A stretch of DNA of 41,139 bases, from positions 1 through 41,139 of the forward strand of contig DVNY01000015.1 of the NCBI GenBank assembly GCA_018714085.1, in the 5' to 3' direction. Origin of the DNA: Candidatus Caccomonas pullistercoris (lineage in GTDB: Bacteria > Bacteroidota > Bacteroidia > Bacteroidales > Bacteroidaceae). The notes below the pieces were generated by a model that saw only the letters and a list, made by a program, of their open reading frames with translations, was not told the DNA's origin and made no database searches. Both the position numbers and the translations under genes were made by a program. Shown here piece after piece: positions 7,896 through 15,904 of this stretch; position 1 is the first letter of the stretch, and every line of letters begins with the position of its first letter.

Positions 7896-9080
7896 TCATG
7901 AAGTCCATTTGTCAGAAGTGACAACGGCTATCAAAGCATAAAGGATGGTTGGAATGAGGATGAACAGCGCCGTGAGGGCATACATTTTGACCGTCCGCCA
8001 CAGACTGTCCCACCATGTGAGATTGAAAAACTGCCGGAAATCCCAGCAGTATAGCGCAAAACCCATCCAGGCTGGAATGCCGTAAAGCGCATTTTCACGG
8101 TATATGCCGAAAAAGAGCACGGCAACCACGCTGAACAGCATGGCTTGTGCCGAAACATACACTTGAAGAACGACGTGTTCCATCAGGTTCAGGTCGGCCG
8201 CATCTTCCGTTTTCCGGCAAATCTGCCATGTCGCCAACGAGAAGAACGGGATGAACGACAGAATCAGCAAGGCTTTGTTGCCGTTTCCCCATTTGGCCAA
8301 TAGGCGCCACGCCGTTCCGACATAGGGGGCGTTGCTAAGCGACTGGTCAACCTTTATGTTGAAGTCGTTCATGAAGTCTATGCTCTTGTTCCGTTGTGTG
8401 CCGGCTTCGTTTCCTGCAGCCGGAACGGTGCTGCTCCCGACCGCCTCGTGGCGCACGGCCGCCGAGGTCGCAGCCTGCTGCCCGGTTGCTTGGGGGACGA
8501 CCAACTGCACGGCAATCACATAAAACATGACTATCAGGAAGAATGTGGGCAGCGGATGCGTGTAGCCCACGCGTCGTCCGGCAATGTAATCGCGCACCAT
8601 GTAGCCCGGCCGGTAGATCAGCTCCAGCACGGTGCGACCGAACTTCCCGTCCACGCGAAAAAGAGAGCGCAGCAGGTTGCCCAAGGCATCGCGAAGGGTA
8701 AGGCGTGGTGTGCGGCGGCTCTGCCCGCACGTTGCGCAGAAGTTGCCCGAGAACGTATGGCCGCAGTTTTTGCAGACGCACGTGCTGTCGACGAGTGCAG
8801 GCGTCGTGCGGCCTCGGATTTGACGGAGATGCAGTGCACGCAGCCGGACATAAAGCGGACGGAAACACTGCATCCACGGTGCACGCAACAAGTAGGCATT
8901 CAGTCCGCTGACGCGTGCGAGCGTGACGATGCAGACCCCTAAGGGCACGAGGAGCGCTCCCAACGTCTTGGACGAATCTGTCGCCGTGGCGACAATGTAG
9001 GCTAACAGCACGGCGTAGGCCAAGGTTTTCCCGATAATGCCCAAAATGCCTCGTATTCCCTTATGCGATGATTTCTTCAT
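7896..9080 (-). CDS. DUF3667-type zinc-ribbon integral membrane protein
   Basis: 394 residues. An N-terminal hydrophobic segment (about 15-60) precedes a zinc ribbon with Cys103, Cys106, Cys115 and Cys118 (CKNCGHTFSGNFCATCG), then SRRTPRLTLRDAL. Several membrane helices follow (about 180-200, 270-290, 310-335, 340-355, 365-390). This architecture, a cytosolic CxxC pair followed by a predicted four-to-five-helix domain, is what I know as DUF3667 from Bacteroidetes. The function of that family is not established. The gene has its own promoter (9121-9128) and is convergent with the lpxA-like gene. The call rests on the Cys pattern and topology. Confidence 0.82.
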   Translation of the reverse strand: MKKSSHKGIRGILGIIGKTLAYAVLLAYIVATATDSSKTLGALLVPLGVCIVTLARVSGLNAYLLRAPWMQCFRPLYVRLRALHLRQIRGRTTPALVDSTCVCKNCGHTFSGNFCATCGQSRRTPRLTLRDALGNLLRSLFRVDGKFGRTVLELIYRPGYMVRDYIAGRRVGYTHPLPTFFLIVMFYVIAVQLVVPQATGQQAATSAAVRHEAVGSSTVPAAGNEAGTQRNKSIDFMNDFNIKVDQSLSNAPYVGTAWRLLAKWGNGNKALLILSFIPFFSLATWQICRKTEDAADLNLMEHVVLQVYVSAQAMLFSVVAVLFFGIYRENALYGIPAWMGFALYCWDFRQFFNLTWWDSLWRTVKMYALTALFILIPTILYALIAVVTSDKWTS

Positions 9081-9120
9081 GCTATTGTGTGTCTGTATGG
9101 CTTTCTGTTAAAAAGATGGG

Positions 9121-9128
9121 CAAAGTTA
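9121..9128 (-). promoter_or_regulatory. -7 box for the DUF3667 gene
   Basis: The minus strand reads TAACTTTG, a full match to TAnnTTTG, 41 bp before the ATG at 9080, with T-rich DNA upstream. Confidence 0.6.
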
Positions 9129-9253
9129 CGGAAAAAAACGAAAAACTGTGGAAGTTTCATGCGGAAGAGGATAGCTCGATGCTTGCTGGATTTCGTTGTC
9201 GCCGAGTAGTCCGGGCGGTAGCAGGTCAGATTTCCGGTTGAACCGGGCGACAT

Positions 9254-9294
9254 GAAAAAATCCCCTTGCTGAGACGGAATTTTCAGCAAGGGGA
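9254..9294 (-). terminator. intrinsic terminator of the Pro/Arg-rich secreted protein gene
   Basis: On the minus strand a 12-bp stem (9283-9294 with 9261-9272, arms TCCCCTTGCTGA / TCAGCAAGGGGA) with a 10-nt loop is followed by six T residues. This is a canonical rho-independent terminator about 108 bp after the stop codon. Confidence 0.88.
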
Positions 9295-9401
9295 CGTTTG
9301 ATGTATCGCTATGTCCAGTTCGGTTTACTGGTTGTCCGCAGATTTTGCAGGGGATGCCGTTCGTCTGTGTGGTGAGTGCGGCGGGTTATTCCGCCATATT
9401 C

Positions 9402-10346
9402 TTAACGGTGCATGGTGTGCCCCGTCGGGCGCGAACCCCGTTGTTGGACCGGTCGTCCTGTCTGAGGGCGTCGTCCTGTGGAGGGCTTGACATTGTGCGG
9501 ACGCTGTGGCCTTGTGTTGGGGCGGCGTTCAGTGCTGCCCGGCCGGCTTGTCGGTCGGTTCGGTCGCTGCTTTGGTTTTTCCGGAAGTACTGACTGTTTT
9601 TCCGGGAGCACTGACTGTTTTCCCGGTTGCTGCGGCCGTTGGTTCGGTCTTCCGGTGACGCTTGGTTTTCCCGCATTCGGCCGGTTCGGTCGCCCGGTGT
9701 TCGGCTTTCCCGGGGCGTTCGGTCGTGTCGGGCGGCCCACATCGGGACGGCCGGGGTTTTCGGGGCGCGACGGCCCGACCGGAGTGAAATGGTAGCCCGG
9801 ATTCCCGTGTGGATGTCCAGGCCGTACGCCGGGACGTCCGGGGCCACGCAGACCCGGTCCGTGCCCCGGCCTGAAATGGCGGTAAGGGCTGGGGTCGCGG
9901 TGCCCGCGCCGACGCCAGTCGTGACCGACATAGGTGACGTAGACCGTCGGACGGGCGAAGTAGAAGAAGCCCAGGCGGTAGTGTTCGAAGACGGGAAGGT
10001 ACCAAGCCGAGCGCAACCAGCGGATGGGGCGGAAGAAGTAGTCGAGCGAAGTGTAGAGCGCGTATTGCCATGGCTGCAAGATACACTCGAAGTCGGCGTT
10101 GCGGTATCGCCAGTAACGCCCCGTACAGTCGTCTGGGGTCTGGATGCTCATCAGGTAATCAAGGTTGATCTGGTAAGCCTTGTCGTATTGCTCCTGTGTG
10201 AGGTTGAGTTCGTAGGCCATCTTGTCGGTCAAGTACCACGCCCTGTCGCGTGCTTCACTGTACGACATGGCCTGCACGCTCATTGCTGTGAAAAGGCTGA
10301 GCACGAGCAGGAGGCTGGCTCGCCTGAGGGTCTGAAAGGTTTTCAT
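9402..10346 (-). CDS. secreted protein with N-terminal helical domain and Arg/Pro/Gly-rich low-complexity tail
   Basis: 314 residues from the ATG at 10346; the frame extends upstream, but only this start gives a signal peptide (cleavage likely after MSVQA, about residue 26). Residues 27-75 (ARDRAWYLTDKMAYELNLTQEQYDKAYQINLDYL, described in pieces: a conserved-looking LT-EQ helix pair) resemble Spy/CpxP-like periplasmic helices, though I cannot prove that. A Trp/Tyr/Phe-rich middle follows (about 80-160). The tail (about 165-314) is rich in Arg, Pro, Gly, Asn and Thr. It includes the direct repeat QSVLPEKQSVLPEK, whose DNA matches the dispersed palindrome core. The tail would be disordered and highly basic, perhaps binding polyanions. 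Function unknown. Confidence 0.72.
   Translation of the reverse strand: MKTFQTLRRASLLLVLSLFTAMSVQAMSYSEARDRAWYLTDKMAYELNLTQEQYDKAYQINLDYLMSIQTPDDCTGRYWRYRNADFECILQPWQYALYTSLDYFFRPIRWLRSAWYLPVFEHYRLGFFYFARPTVYVTYVGHDWRRRGHRDPSPYRHFRPGHGPGLRGPGRPGVRPGHPHGNPGYHFTPVGPSRPENPGRPDVGRPTRPNAPGKPNTGRPNRPNAGKPSVTGRPNQRPQQPGKQSVLPEKQSVLPEKPKQRPNRPTSRPGSTERRPNTRPQRPHNVKPSTGRRPQTGRPVQQRGSRPTGHTMHR
9588..9623. repeat. in-gene tandem repeat resembling the dispersed palindrome core
   Basis: Two near-identical units, ACTGACTGTTTTTCC (9589-9603) and GCACTGACTGTTTTCC (9608-9623), encode the duplicated QSVLPEK on the minus strand. ACTGACTGTTTTTC and GCACTGACTGTTTT also occur in the right arm of palindrome copy C (about 33580-33595). 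Confidence 0.5.
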
Positions 10347-10450
10347 TGTCGTTTGTTGTGGTTGGTTCTGCTTATAAGACAGCGGGCAAAGGCGGGCGTT
10401 TAACGCCAAAGTGGTAATAAAGCCTAATGCCGGTATCGAACGATAAAGCG

Positions 10451-10497
10451 CGAGGGCCGCCTGCGCGTCTCGCAAGGAGATCGGCCGGCGGCCCTCG
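10451..10497. terminator. GC-rich hairpin downstream of the thioredoxin gene pair
   Basis: An 11-bp perfect inverted repeat CGAGGGCCGCC (10451-10461) / GGCGGCCCTCG (10487-10497) lies just after the stop of the small acidic protein gene on the minus strand. No T tract follows, so it may act as an mRNA 3'-end stabiliser or a weak terminator. Confidence 0.5.
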
Positions 10498-10521
10498 GCT
10501 GTGAGGGTTTGCGTGACGGAA

Positions 10522-10848
10522 TCACTCGCCTTCGGCAAAGTCCATTTCGGCTTCGATGACGAAGCTGATTTCTTCGGGCGTAAAGACGCCCATTTTCTCT
10601 TTGGCCGCCTGTTTGGACAGTTCCGTGGCCATTTTTTCGATGTCGACGTCTACGTATCCGTCCTTGTCGGGGGTGGCGTCGAGCACGCCGCTCGTGGCGT
10701 AATAGTCGGCTATCAGGTCAAGGAAGTAATAGAGCTGTTCTTCGCTGAACTTCTCTTTGAGTTCCTGTGGCAGTTGTTGTTGGATGAAAGCGACAGCGCG
10801 GGCGTCGTCCTCAGCGTCTTGAAGCAGTTCGTCGTCGAGTGAGGCCAT
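10522..10848 (-). CDS. small acidic conserved hypothetical protein, translationally coupled to thioredoxin
   Basis: 108 residues, strongly acidic (pI clearly low), no signal peptide and no membrane segment. The predicted fold is mostly helical (DDARAVAFIQQQLPQELKEKF, EEQLYYFLDLIADYYAT). Its ATG overlaps the thioredoxin stop as TGATG, so it is co-transcribed and probably translationally coupled. I recall similar small proteins downstream of trxA in Bacteroidales but no established function. A redox-related partner role would be inference from context only. Confidence 0.8.
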   Translation of the reverse strand: MASLDDELLQDAEDDARAVAFIQQQLPQELKEKFSEEQLYYFLDLIADYYATSGVLDATPDKDGYVDVDIEKMATELSKQAAKEKMGVFTPEEISFVIEAEMDFAEGE

Positions 10849-11162
10849 CAGAGCAGGGCTTTGAATTTTTCGTCGAAGAGCGATTTGGGAGCAGCACCGA
10901 CATGCTTGTCAACCACTTGGCCGTCTTTGATGAAGAGAACCGTGGGGATGTTGCGGATGCCATACTGTGCGGCTATTTCGTCGTTCTCGTCGACGTCGCA
11001 CTTGCCTACGGCGATTTTTCCGTCGAACTCCGTGGCGAGCTCTTCGATGATGGGGGCTATCTTTTTGCAGGGGCCGCACCACGTGGCGTAAAAGTCGAGC
11101 ACGACGGGCAGACCGGCGGCGGTCAGTTCTTCCAGGTTGTTGTTTTTGATTTCTACTTCCAT
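10848..11162 (-). CDS. trxA: thioredoxin
   Basis: 104 residues, standard thioredoxin length. The active site is CGPC at Cys29-Cys32 within FYATWCGPCKKIAP, and the cis-proline motif IRNIPTVLFIKDG is present (Pro near residue 73). There is no signal peptide, so it acts in the cytosol as a disulfide reductant, for example for ribonucleotide reductase or peroxiredoxins. It lies 37 bp after dnaE on the same strand but has its own consensus -7 box (11192-11199). Confidence 0.95.
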   Translation of the reverse strand: MEVEIKNNNLEELTAAGLPVVLDFYATWCGPCKKIAPIIEELATEFDGKIAVGKCDVDENDEIAAQYGIRNIPTVLFIKDGQVVDKHVGAAPKSLFDEKFKALL

Positions 11163-11191
11163 GATTTCTAAGAATAAGGTTGATGGTTTCG

Positions 11192-11199
11192 CAAAAGTA
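11192..11199 (-). promoter_or_regulatory. -7 box for trxA abutting the dnaE stop codon
   Basis: The minus strand reads TACTTTTG, matching TAnnTTTG, immediately after the dnaE stop (11200-11202). Any -33 element would therefore lie inside the end of dnaE. The leader to the trxA ATG would be about 25-30 nt. Confidence 0.6.
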
Positions 11200-14100
11200 C
11201 TAATTAATTTTGTATTCCACCGTGGAGTTATTGTCGAGGTAATCGATTAAGGACTTTTTAACGGTGAACTTCTGGTCAGCGGCTTGAAGGGCCACGTGCA
11301 TGTTGTTCTTGTGGTCGACGACGTTGAGGGCCAGTTCTGTGGAGCCGGGAGCCGACTTGATGAGTGAGATGAACTCTGTGGCCCACAGAGCGTCGATGTC
11401 TTCGAGGTTGACTGTGACGGTCAGCTTCTCAATGCCGCGTTCGTTCACGTCTGCCAGGAATTCCACTTTGCCGAGGCGGAAATCATAGACCCCCTCTCGC
11501 CATCTGGCGGGTTCTATGCGCGCCGTGATGAAAAGGGTGTTTCCTTGGACGACGAGGAAGTTGCGCCATCGCGTCCAGTCGTCGCCGAAGAGCGTGATTT
11601 CTGCCGCACCTGTGTAGTCCTCTATTTTGAAGCGGCCATAGGGCTTACCGTTTTTCGTCTGTCCCTCCATGGCGGTGGTGATGATGCCGCCAAAGGTGAT
11701 TTCATGCCCGGCGAGCGGTTCGCGGTCTTCGAGGTCGGCGCAGTGCGTAGTGCAGAGGAATTTCAGCGCAGCTGCGAACTTGTCGAGCGGGTGGCCTGAG
11801 ATGTATATGCCGATGAGGTCGCGTTCCTTGTTGAGCCGTTCGAGGTCGCTCCACTGCCCGGCTTTTTCCGGTGGTTCGGGATGGGCAATTTCAACAGCGT
11901 CGTCGTCGCCGAAAAGCGAGTTCTGGGCTTGCGCCTGTTCCTGCTGGTAGCGGTTGCCGTAGCGAACAAGGTTTTCGATGAAAGTCTCGCCCTTTTCGTT
12001 CTCCGTGAAGTATTGTTCGCGTGTGATGTCCGTGAAACTGTCGAAAGCGCCGGCAAGGATCAGGTTTTCGAGCGTCTTGCGGTTGCAGGCGTTCAGGTTC
12101 ACACGTTGCATGAAGTCGTAGACCGAGCGGAACGGGCCGTTTGCTGCGCGTTCTTTGACGATGGCCTCGACGGCTGCCTCGCCCACGCCCTTGACGGCGC
12201 CGAGGCCGAAACGGATGGCACCGTGGTTGTTGACAGAGAATTTGTGGTAGCTCTCGTTCACGTCGGGACCAAGGGCTTGGACCCGCATTGTCTTGCATTC
12301 GTCGAGGAATTTCGTGATGTCGGTGATGTTCGACAGGTTGCGGCTCATGGTGGCTGCCATGTACTGGGCGGGGAAGTTGGCTTTCAGGTAAGCCGTCTGG
12401 TAGGCCACCCAGGAATAGCACGTGGCGTGGCTCTTGTTGAAGGCATAGGAGGCAAACGCCCGCCAGTCGTTCCAGATCTTTTCAAGCACCTTTTCGTCGT
12501 ATCCGTTCGCTTTTCCTCCTTCGATGAACTTGGGATACATGTGGTTCAGCTTGTCGATAAGCTTTTTGCCCATGGCCTTGCGCAGGGTGTCGCTCTCTCC
12601 GCGTGTGAAGTTCGCGATGACGCGTGAGAGCAGCATGACTTGCTCTTGATAGACCGTAATTCCGTACGTGTCTTTCAGGTACTTCTCCATGCACGGCAGG
12701 TCGTATGTGATGGGCTCCTCGCCGTGTTTGCGTTTGATGAACTGCGGTATGTAGGCCAAAGGCCCCGGGCGGTAGAGTGCGTTCATCGCTATGAGGTCCT
12801 CGAAGGTCGATGGTTGCAGCTCACGCAGGTATTTCTGCATTCCGGCGGACTCGAATTGGAACGTGCCGACGGTCTGGCCGTCGCAGTAGAGCTGGTAGGT
12901 GGCCGGGTCGTCGATAGGGATTTTGTCGATGTCCAGTTCGATGCCGAGGCTCATTTTGATGTTTTCGACGGCTTCTTTGATGATGGACAGCGTCTTTAAT
13001 CCGAGGAAGTCCATCTTTATGAGGCCTGTTTCTTCGATAACGCTGCCTTCGTATTGCGTACAGCGCAGTTTCTCGTGGGTCTCTTTGTCGTCGGCTGTCG
13101 ATATGGGCACCCAGTCCGAGATGTCGTCGCGGCAGATGATCGTGCCGCAGGCGTGCACGCCTGTGTTGCGGATGTTGCCTTCAAGCATCTTGGCGTAGCG
13201 TATCGTGTCGTGCAGGAGGACGTCGGACGACGCTTCGGCCTGTTGCAACTCCGGAATGGCGGCGATGGCGTTCGTCAGGTTCATCTTGGGTACCTTGCCG
13301 TCAGGGCCTTCGGGGAGACGGTCGGGGATGAGCTTGCACAAGCGGTTGCTGATGTCGAGAGGGAGTTTCTCAACGCGGGCCACGTCCTTGATGGCGAGCT
13401 TGGTGGCCATCGTGCCGTAGGTGATGATGTGCGCCACCTTCTCTTCGCCGTATTTTTTTGTGACCCAGTTCAGCACGCGGCCGCGTCCGTCGTCGTCGAA
13501 GTCGACGTCGATATCCGGCAGGGAGATACGGTCGGGATTAAGGAAGCGTTCGAACAGCAGGTCATACTTGATCGGGTCTATCTGCGTGATGCCCAGACAG
13601 TAGGCCACGGCCGAACCGGCGGCCGATCCACGGCCTGGTCCCACCGAGACGCCGAGTTCGTTGCGCGCCACGTTGATGTAGTCCTGCACGATGAGGAAGT
13701 AGCCGGGGAAACCCATGGTCTTCATGATGTGCAGCTCGAAGTTGAGACGCTCTTTCACTTCGTCTGAAAACGGTGTCGGGTAACGCTCGGCTGCCCGTTC
13801 ATATGTCAGTTTGGCCAGGTAGTCTGCTTCGAGCTTGATGCGGTAGAGTTTGTCGTAGCCGCCCAGTTTCTTGATTTTTTTCTCGGCTTCTTCCTGCGAG
13901 AGGACGACGTTCCCGTTTTCGTCACGGGTGAATTCGTCGAAGAGGTCCTGTTCCGTGAATTTCATCCGGTATTCCTCTTCTGTGCCGAACTCCTCGGGGA
14001 TGTCGAAGTTGGGCATGATGGGCGCGTGGTCGATGCTGTAAGTTTCCACCTTGTCGCAGATCTCGCACGTGTTGGCCAACGCTTCGGGCATGTCGGCGAA

Positions 14101-15003
14101 GACGGCGTTCATCTCGGCCTGGGTCTTGAACCACTCCTGCTTTGTGTAGAGCATGCGGCTCGGGTCGTTCAGCTCGCGGCCGGTCGAGAGGCAGATGAGC
14201 CGGTCGTGTGCTTCGGCGTTCTCCTCGTCGACGAAGTGCGTGTCGTTGGTGCAGATGAGCTTCACGCCGTGTTTCCGGCTTAGTTCGACGAGCGCCTCGT
14301 TCACGCGTTGTTGCAGGGGGAAGGTCTCCCGGTTGGCGCGGATGGTCGGGTCGGTCACTTCGTGGCGTTGCAGTTCCAGGTAGTAGTCGTCGCCGAACAC
14401 TGATTTGAACCACTGCACCGCTTTTTCGGCTTCTTCCATCTGTCCGTTGAGGATTTTGCGGGGGATTTCGCCGCCAAGGCAGGCGGAGCTTACGATGAGC
14501 CCTTCCTTGTAGCGTTCGAGGTCTTCGTGGTCGGTGCGGGGGCGCATGTAGAAACCGTCAGTCCATGCACGCGAAACGAGCTTTATCAGGTTGTGATAGC
14601 CCAGTTCGTTCTTTGCGAGCACCACTAAGTGCCATCCCGACTGGTCTTCGCGCGTCTCTTTGAGTGCTTTGCCCCTACGGGCCACGTACATTTCGCAACC
14701 GAATATCGGTTTGAATGCAAGGATGCGTTGCTGCTTTTCGATGGTTCGTCGCAGTTCCTCCTGCTCGGCGGGCTGTGCTTCGGCCAGCTTTGCCTCTGCT
14801 TCGGCGAGCGCGCCCTTGGCTTTGCCTTTCAGCTTGCCGACATAGTTGAAGAACTCCTTGATGCCCATCATGTTGCCGTGGTCCGTGAGGGCCATGCCGG
14901 GCATTCCGTCGCGGAGGGCTTTGTCCACGAGTTTCGGCACAGCGGCCTGGCCGTCGAGGATGGAGTATTGGGAGTGAACGTGTAGGTGGACGTATTTTTC
15001 CAT
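11200..15003 (-). CDS. dnaE: DNA polymerase III subunit alpha
   Basis: 1267 residues, replicative polymerase of the C family. The N-terminal PHP domain starts YVHLHVHSQYSILDG. It is interrupted at about residues 58-95 by an Ala/Glu/Lys-rich coiled coil (GALAEAEAKLAEAQPAEQEE) before PIFGCEMYVARRG, an insertion I associate with Bacteroidetes DnaE. The catalytic palm has the aspartates of PDIDVDFDDDGRGRV (Asp497 and Asp499 by count). Later come the tandem helix-hairpin-helix region, an OB fold (about 1080-1160, ITFGGIITTAMEGQTKNGKPYG) and the C-terminal tau-binding region. It is the last gene of a minus-strand cluster, 19 bp after the 63-residue gene. Confidence 0.97.
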   Translation of the reverse strand: MEKYVHLHVHSQYSILDGQAAVPKLVDKALRDGMPGMALTDHGNMMGIKEFFNYVGKLKGKAKGALAEAEAKLAEAQPAEQEELRRTIEKQQRILAFKPIFGCEMYVARRGKALKETREDQSGWHLVVLAKNELGYHNLIKLVSRAWTDGFYMRPRTDHEDLERYKEGLIVSSACLGGEIPRKILNGQMEEAEKAVQWFKSVFGDDYYLELQRHEVTDPTIRANRETFPLQQRVNEALVELSRKHGVKLICTNDTHFVDEENAEAHDRLICLSTGRELNDPSRMLYTKQEWFKTQAEMNAVFADMPEALANTCEICDKVETYSIDHAPIMPNFDIPEEFGTEEEYRMKFTEQDLFDEFTRDENGNVVLSQEEAEKKIKKLGGYDKLYRIKLEADYLAKLTYERAAERYPTPFSDEVKERLNFELHIMKTMGFPGYFLIVQDYINVARNELGVSVGPGRGSAAGSAVAYCLGITQIDPIKYDLLFERFLNPDRISLPDIDVDFDDDGRGRVLNWVTKKYGEEKVAHIITYGTMATKLAIKDVARVEKLPLDISNRLCKLIPDRLPEGPDGKVPKMNLTNAIAAIPELQQAEASSDVLLHDTIRYAKMLEGNIRNTGVHACGTIICRDDISDWVPISTADDKETHEKLRCTQYEGSVIEETGLIKMDFLGLKTLSIIKEAVENIKMSLGIELDIDKIPIDDPATYQLYCDGQTVGTFQFESAGMQKYLRELQPSTFEDLIAMNALYRPGPLAYIPQFIKRKHGEEPITYDLPCMEKYLKDTYGITVYQEQVMLLSRVIANFTRGESDTLRKAMGKKLIDKLNHMYPKFIEGGKANGYDEKVLEKIWNDWRAFASYAFNKSHATCYSWVAYQTAYLKANFPAQYMAATMSRNLSNITDITKFLDECKTMRVQALGPDVNESYHKFSVNNHGAIRFGLGAVKGVGEAAVEAIVKERAANGPFRSVYDFMQRVNLNACNRKTLENLILAGAFDSFTDITREQYFTENEKGETFIENLVRYGNRYQQEQAQAQNSLFGDDDAVEIAHPEPPEKAGQWSDLERLNKERDLIGIYISGHPLDKFAAALKFLCTTHCADLEDREPLAGHEITFGGIITTAMEGQTKNGKPYGRFKIEDYTGAAEITLFGDDWTRWRNFLVVQGNTLFITARIEPARWREGVYDFRLGKVEFLADVNERGIEKLTVTVNLEDIDALWATEFISLIKSAPGSTELALNVVDHKNNMHVALQAADQKFTVKKSLIDYLDNNSTVEYKIN

Positions 15004-15022
15004 GCTTTGTGTTGCTTTCGGG

Positions 15023-15214
15023 TCACTTCAATTTTTCGCGCATTCGGGCCACGCGTTCTTCCACCTCGCCTGCCGGGAGGTCGGGACGCAGTTCCAGGAG
15101 CTGGCGTCGCAGTTCGTCGAGGGCGAGCTGGCGCAGTGCGGCTTTTCCGGCGCGTACCCCGCTCTGGTAGTTGTGGTAGGGCAATAGATTGCGGTTATAG
15201 TTGCCGTCGCTCAT
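15023..15214 (-). CDS. 63-residue conserved hypothetical protein upstream of dnaE
   Basis: The start at 15214 (MSDGNYNRNLLPYHNYQSGV) is chosen over longer frames because the upstream extension is Arg-rich and overlaps yggS. The N-terminal stretch NYNRNLLPYHNYQSGVRAGKA looks conserved (I recall similar short proteins in Bacteroidales) and is followed by an amphipathic helix (LRQLALDELRRQLLELRPDL) and a basic end. It is soluble, with no known domain. It lies 14 bp after yggS and 19 bp before dnaE, within the operon. Confidence 0.68.
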   Translation of the reverse strand: MSDGNYNRNLLPYHNYQSGVRAGKAALRQLALDELRRQLLELRPDLPAGEVEERVARMREKLK

Positions 15215-15228
15215 TGTCGTACGTATAT

Positions 15229-15903
15229 TTAATAGGTGCGTTCGCCGAAGATTGAGGTGCCGACGCGCACCATGTTGCTCCCCTCTTCGACGGCGAGGCG
15301 GTAGTCGTGGCTCATGCCCCACGAGCGCAGGTTGAAGTCTGCGTCGTCGGCGAAGCGCGCGGCCTTCACTTCGCCATACAGGGCGTAGGCCGCAGCGAAC
15401 TCACGGCGGATCTGTGCCTCGTTGTCAGTTTGGGTGGCCATGCACATCAGTCCGCGCACCTTCACGTGAGGCAATCCGGCGAGCGTGCCGTCAAGGAGGA
15501 GCGAGCGTGCCTCGTCGATGGTGAAGCCGTACTTCGTGGCCTCGTCTGCCACGTGCAGTTCCAGCAGGCACGGCACGGTGCGGCCGCAGCGTGCCGCCTG
15601 TTTCTCGATTTCGTGGAGCAGCCGGACTGAATCTACGGCATGGATGAGCGAAACGTAGGGAACTATATACTTCACCTTGTTCGTCTGTAAATGGCCGATG
15701 AAGTGCCACTCGACGTCCGACGGCATCTGTCCGCGTTTTTCCTGCATCTCCTGCACATGGCTCTCGCCGAAGACGCGTTGCCCGGCATCGTATGCCTCGC
15801 GCAGCGCCTCGACGGGGTGGAACTTCGAGACGGCCACCAGCTCGACACCTTCGGGCAGCGAGGCGCGCAGGGCTGTCAGCCGCTGTTGTAAGGGGGTGCT
15901 CAT
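15229..15903 (-). CDS. yggS: YggS/PLPBP-family pyridoxal 5'-phosphate homeostasis protein
   Basis: 224 residues, a single TIM-barrel domain like the N-terminal domain of alanine racemase. The PLP lysine is Lys27 (VAVSKFHPVE). Other family motifs are visible: FGESHVQEMQEK, EWHFIGHLQTNK, and at the end MSHDYRLAVEEGSNMVRVGTSIFGER. Family members bind PLP without known catalysis and buffer the vitamin B6 pool. The gene starts 1 bp after the DUF4494 stop, so it is probably co-translated with it. Confidence 0.94.
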   Translation of the reverse strand: MSTPLQQRLTALRASLPEGVELVAVSKFHPVEALREAYDAGQRVFGESHVQEMQEKRGQMPSDVEWHFIGHLQTNKVKYIVPYVSLIHAVDSVRLLHEIEKQAARCGRTVPCLLELHVADEATKYGFTIDEARSLLLDGTLAGLPHVKVRGLMCMATQTDNEAQIRREFAAAYALYGEVKAARFADDADFNLRSWGMSHDYRLAVEEGSNMVRVGTSIFGERTY

Positions 15904-15904
15904 G

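Larger units (their letters stand above)
9081..9401. other. 321-bp gene-free interval
   Basis: It contains the promoter of the DUF3667 gene (9121-9128) and the terminator of the Pro-rich protein gene (9254-9294). The short open frames here lack a ribosome binding site or recognisable protein features, so I see no gene. Confidence 0.6.

Noticed and set aside
9077-9289. 70-codon minus-strand frame between the DUF3667 and Pro-rich genes
   Set aside because: It overlaps the DUF3667 promoter and the terminator at 9254-9294 and shows no protein-like pattern.
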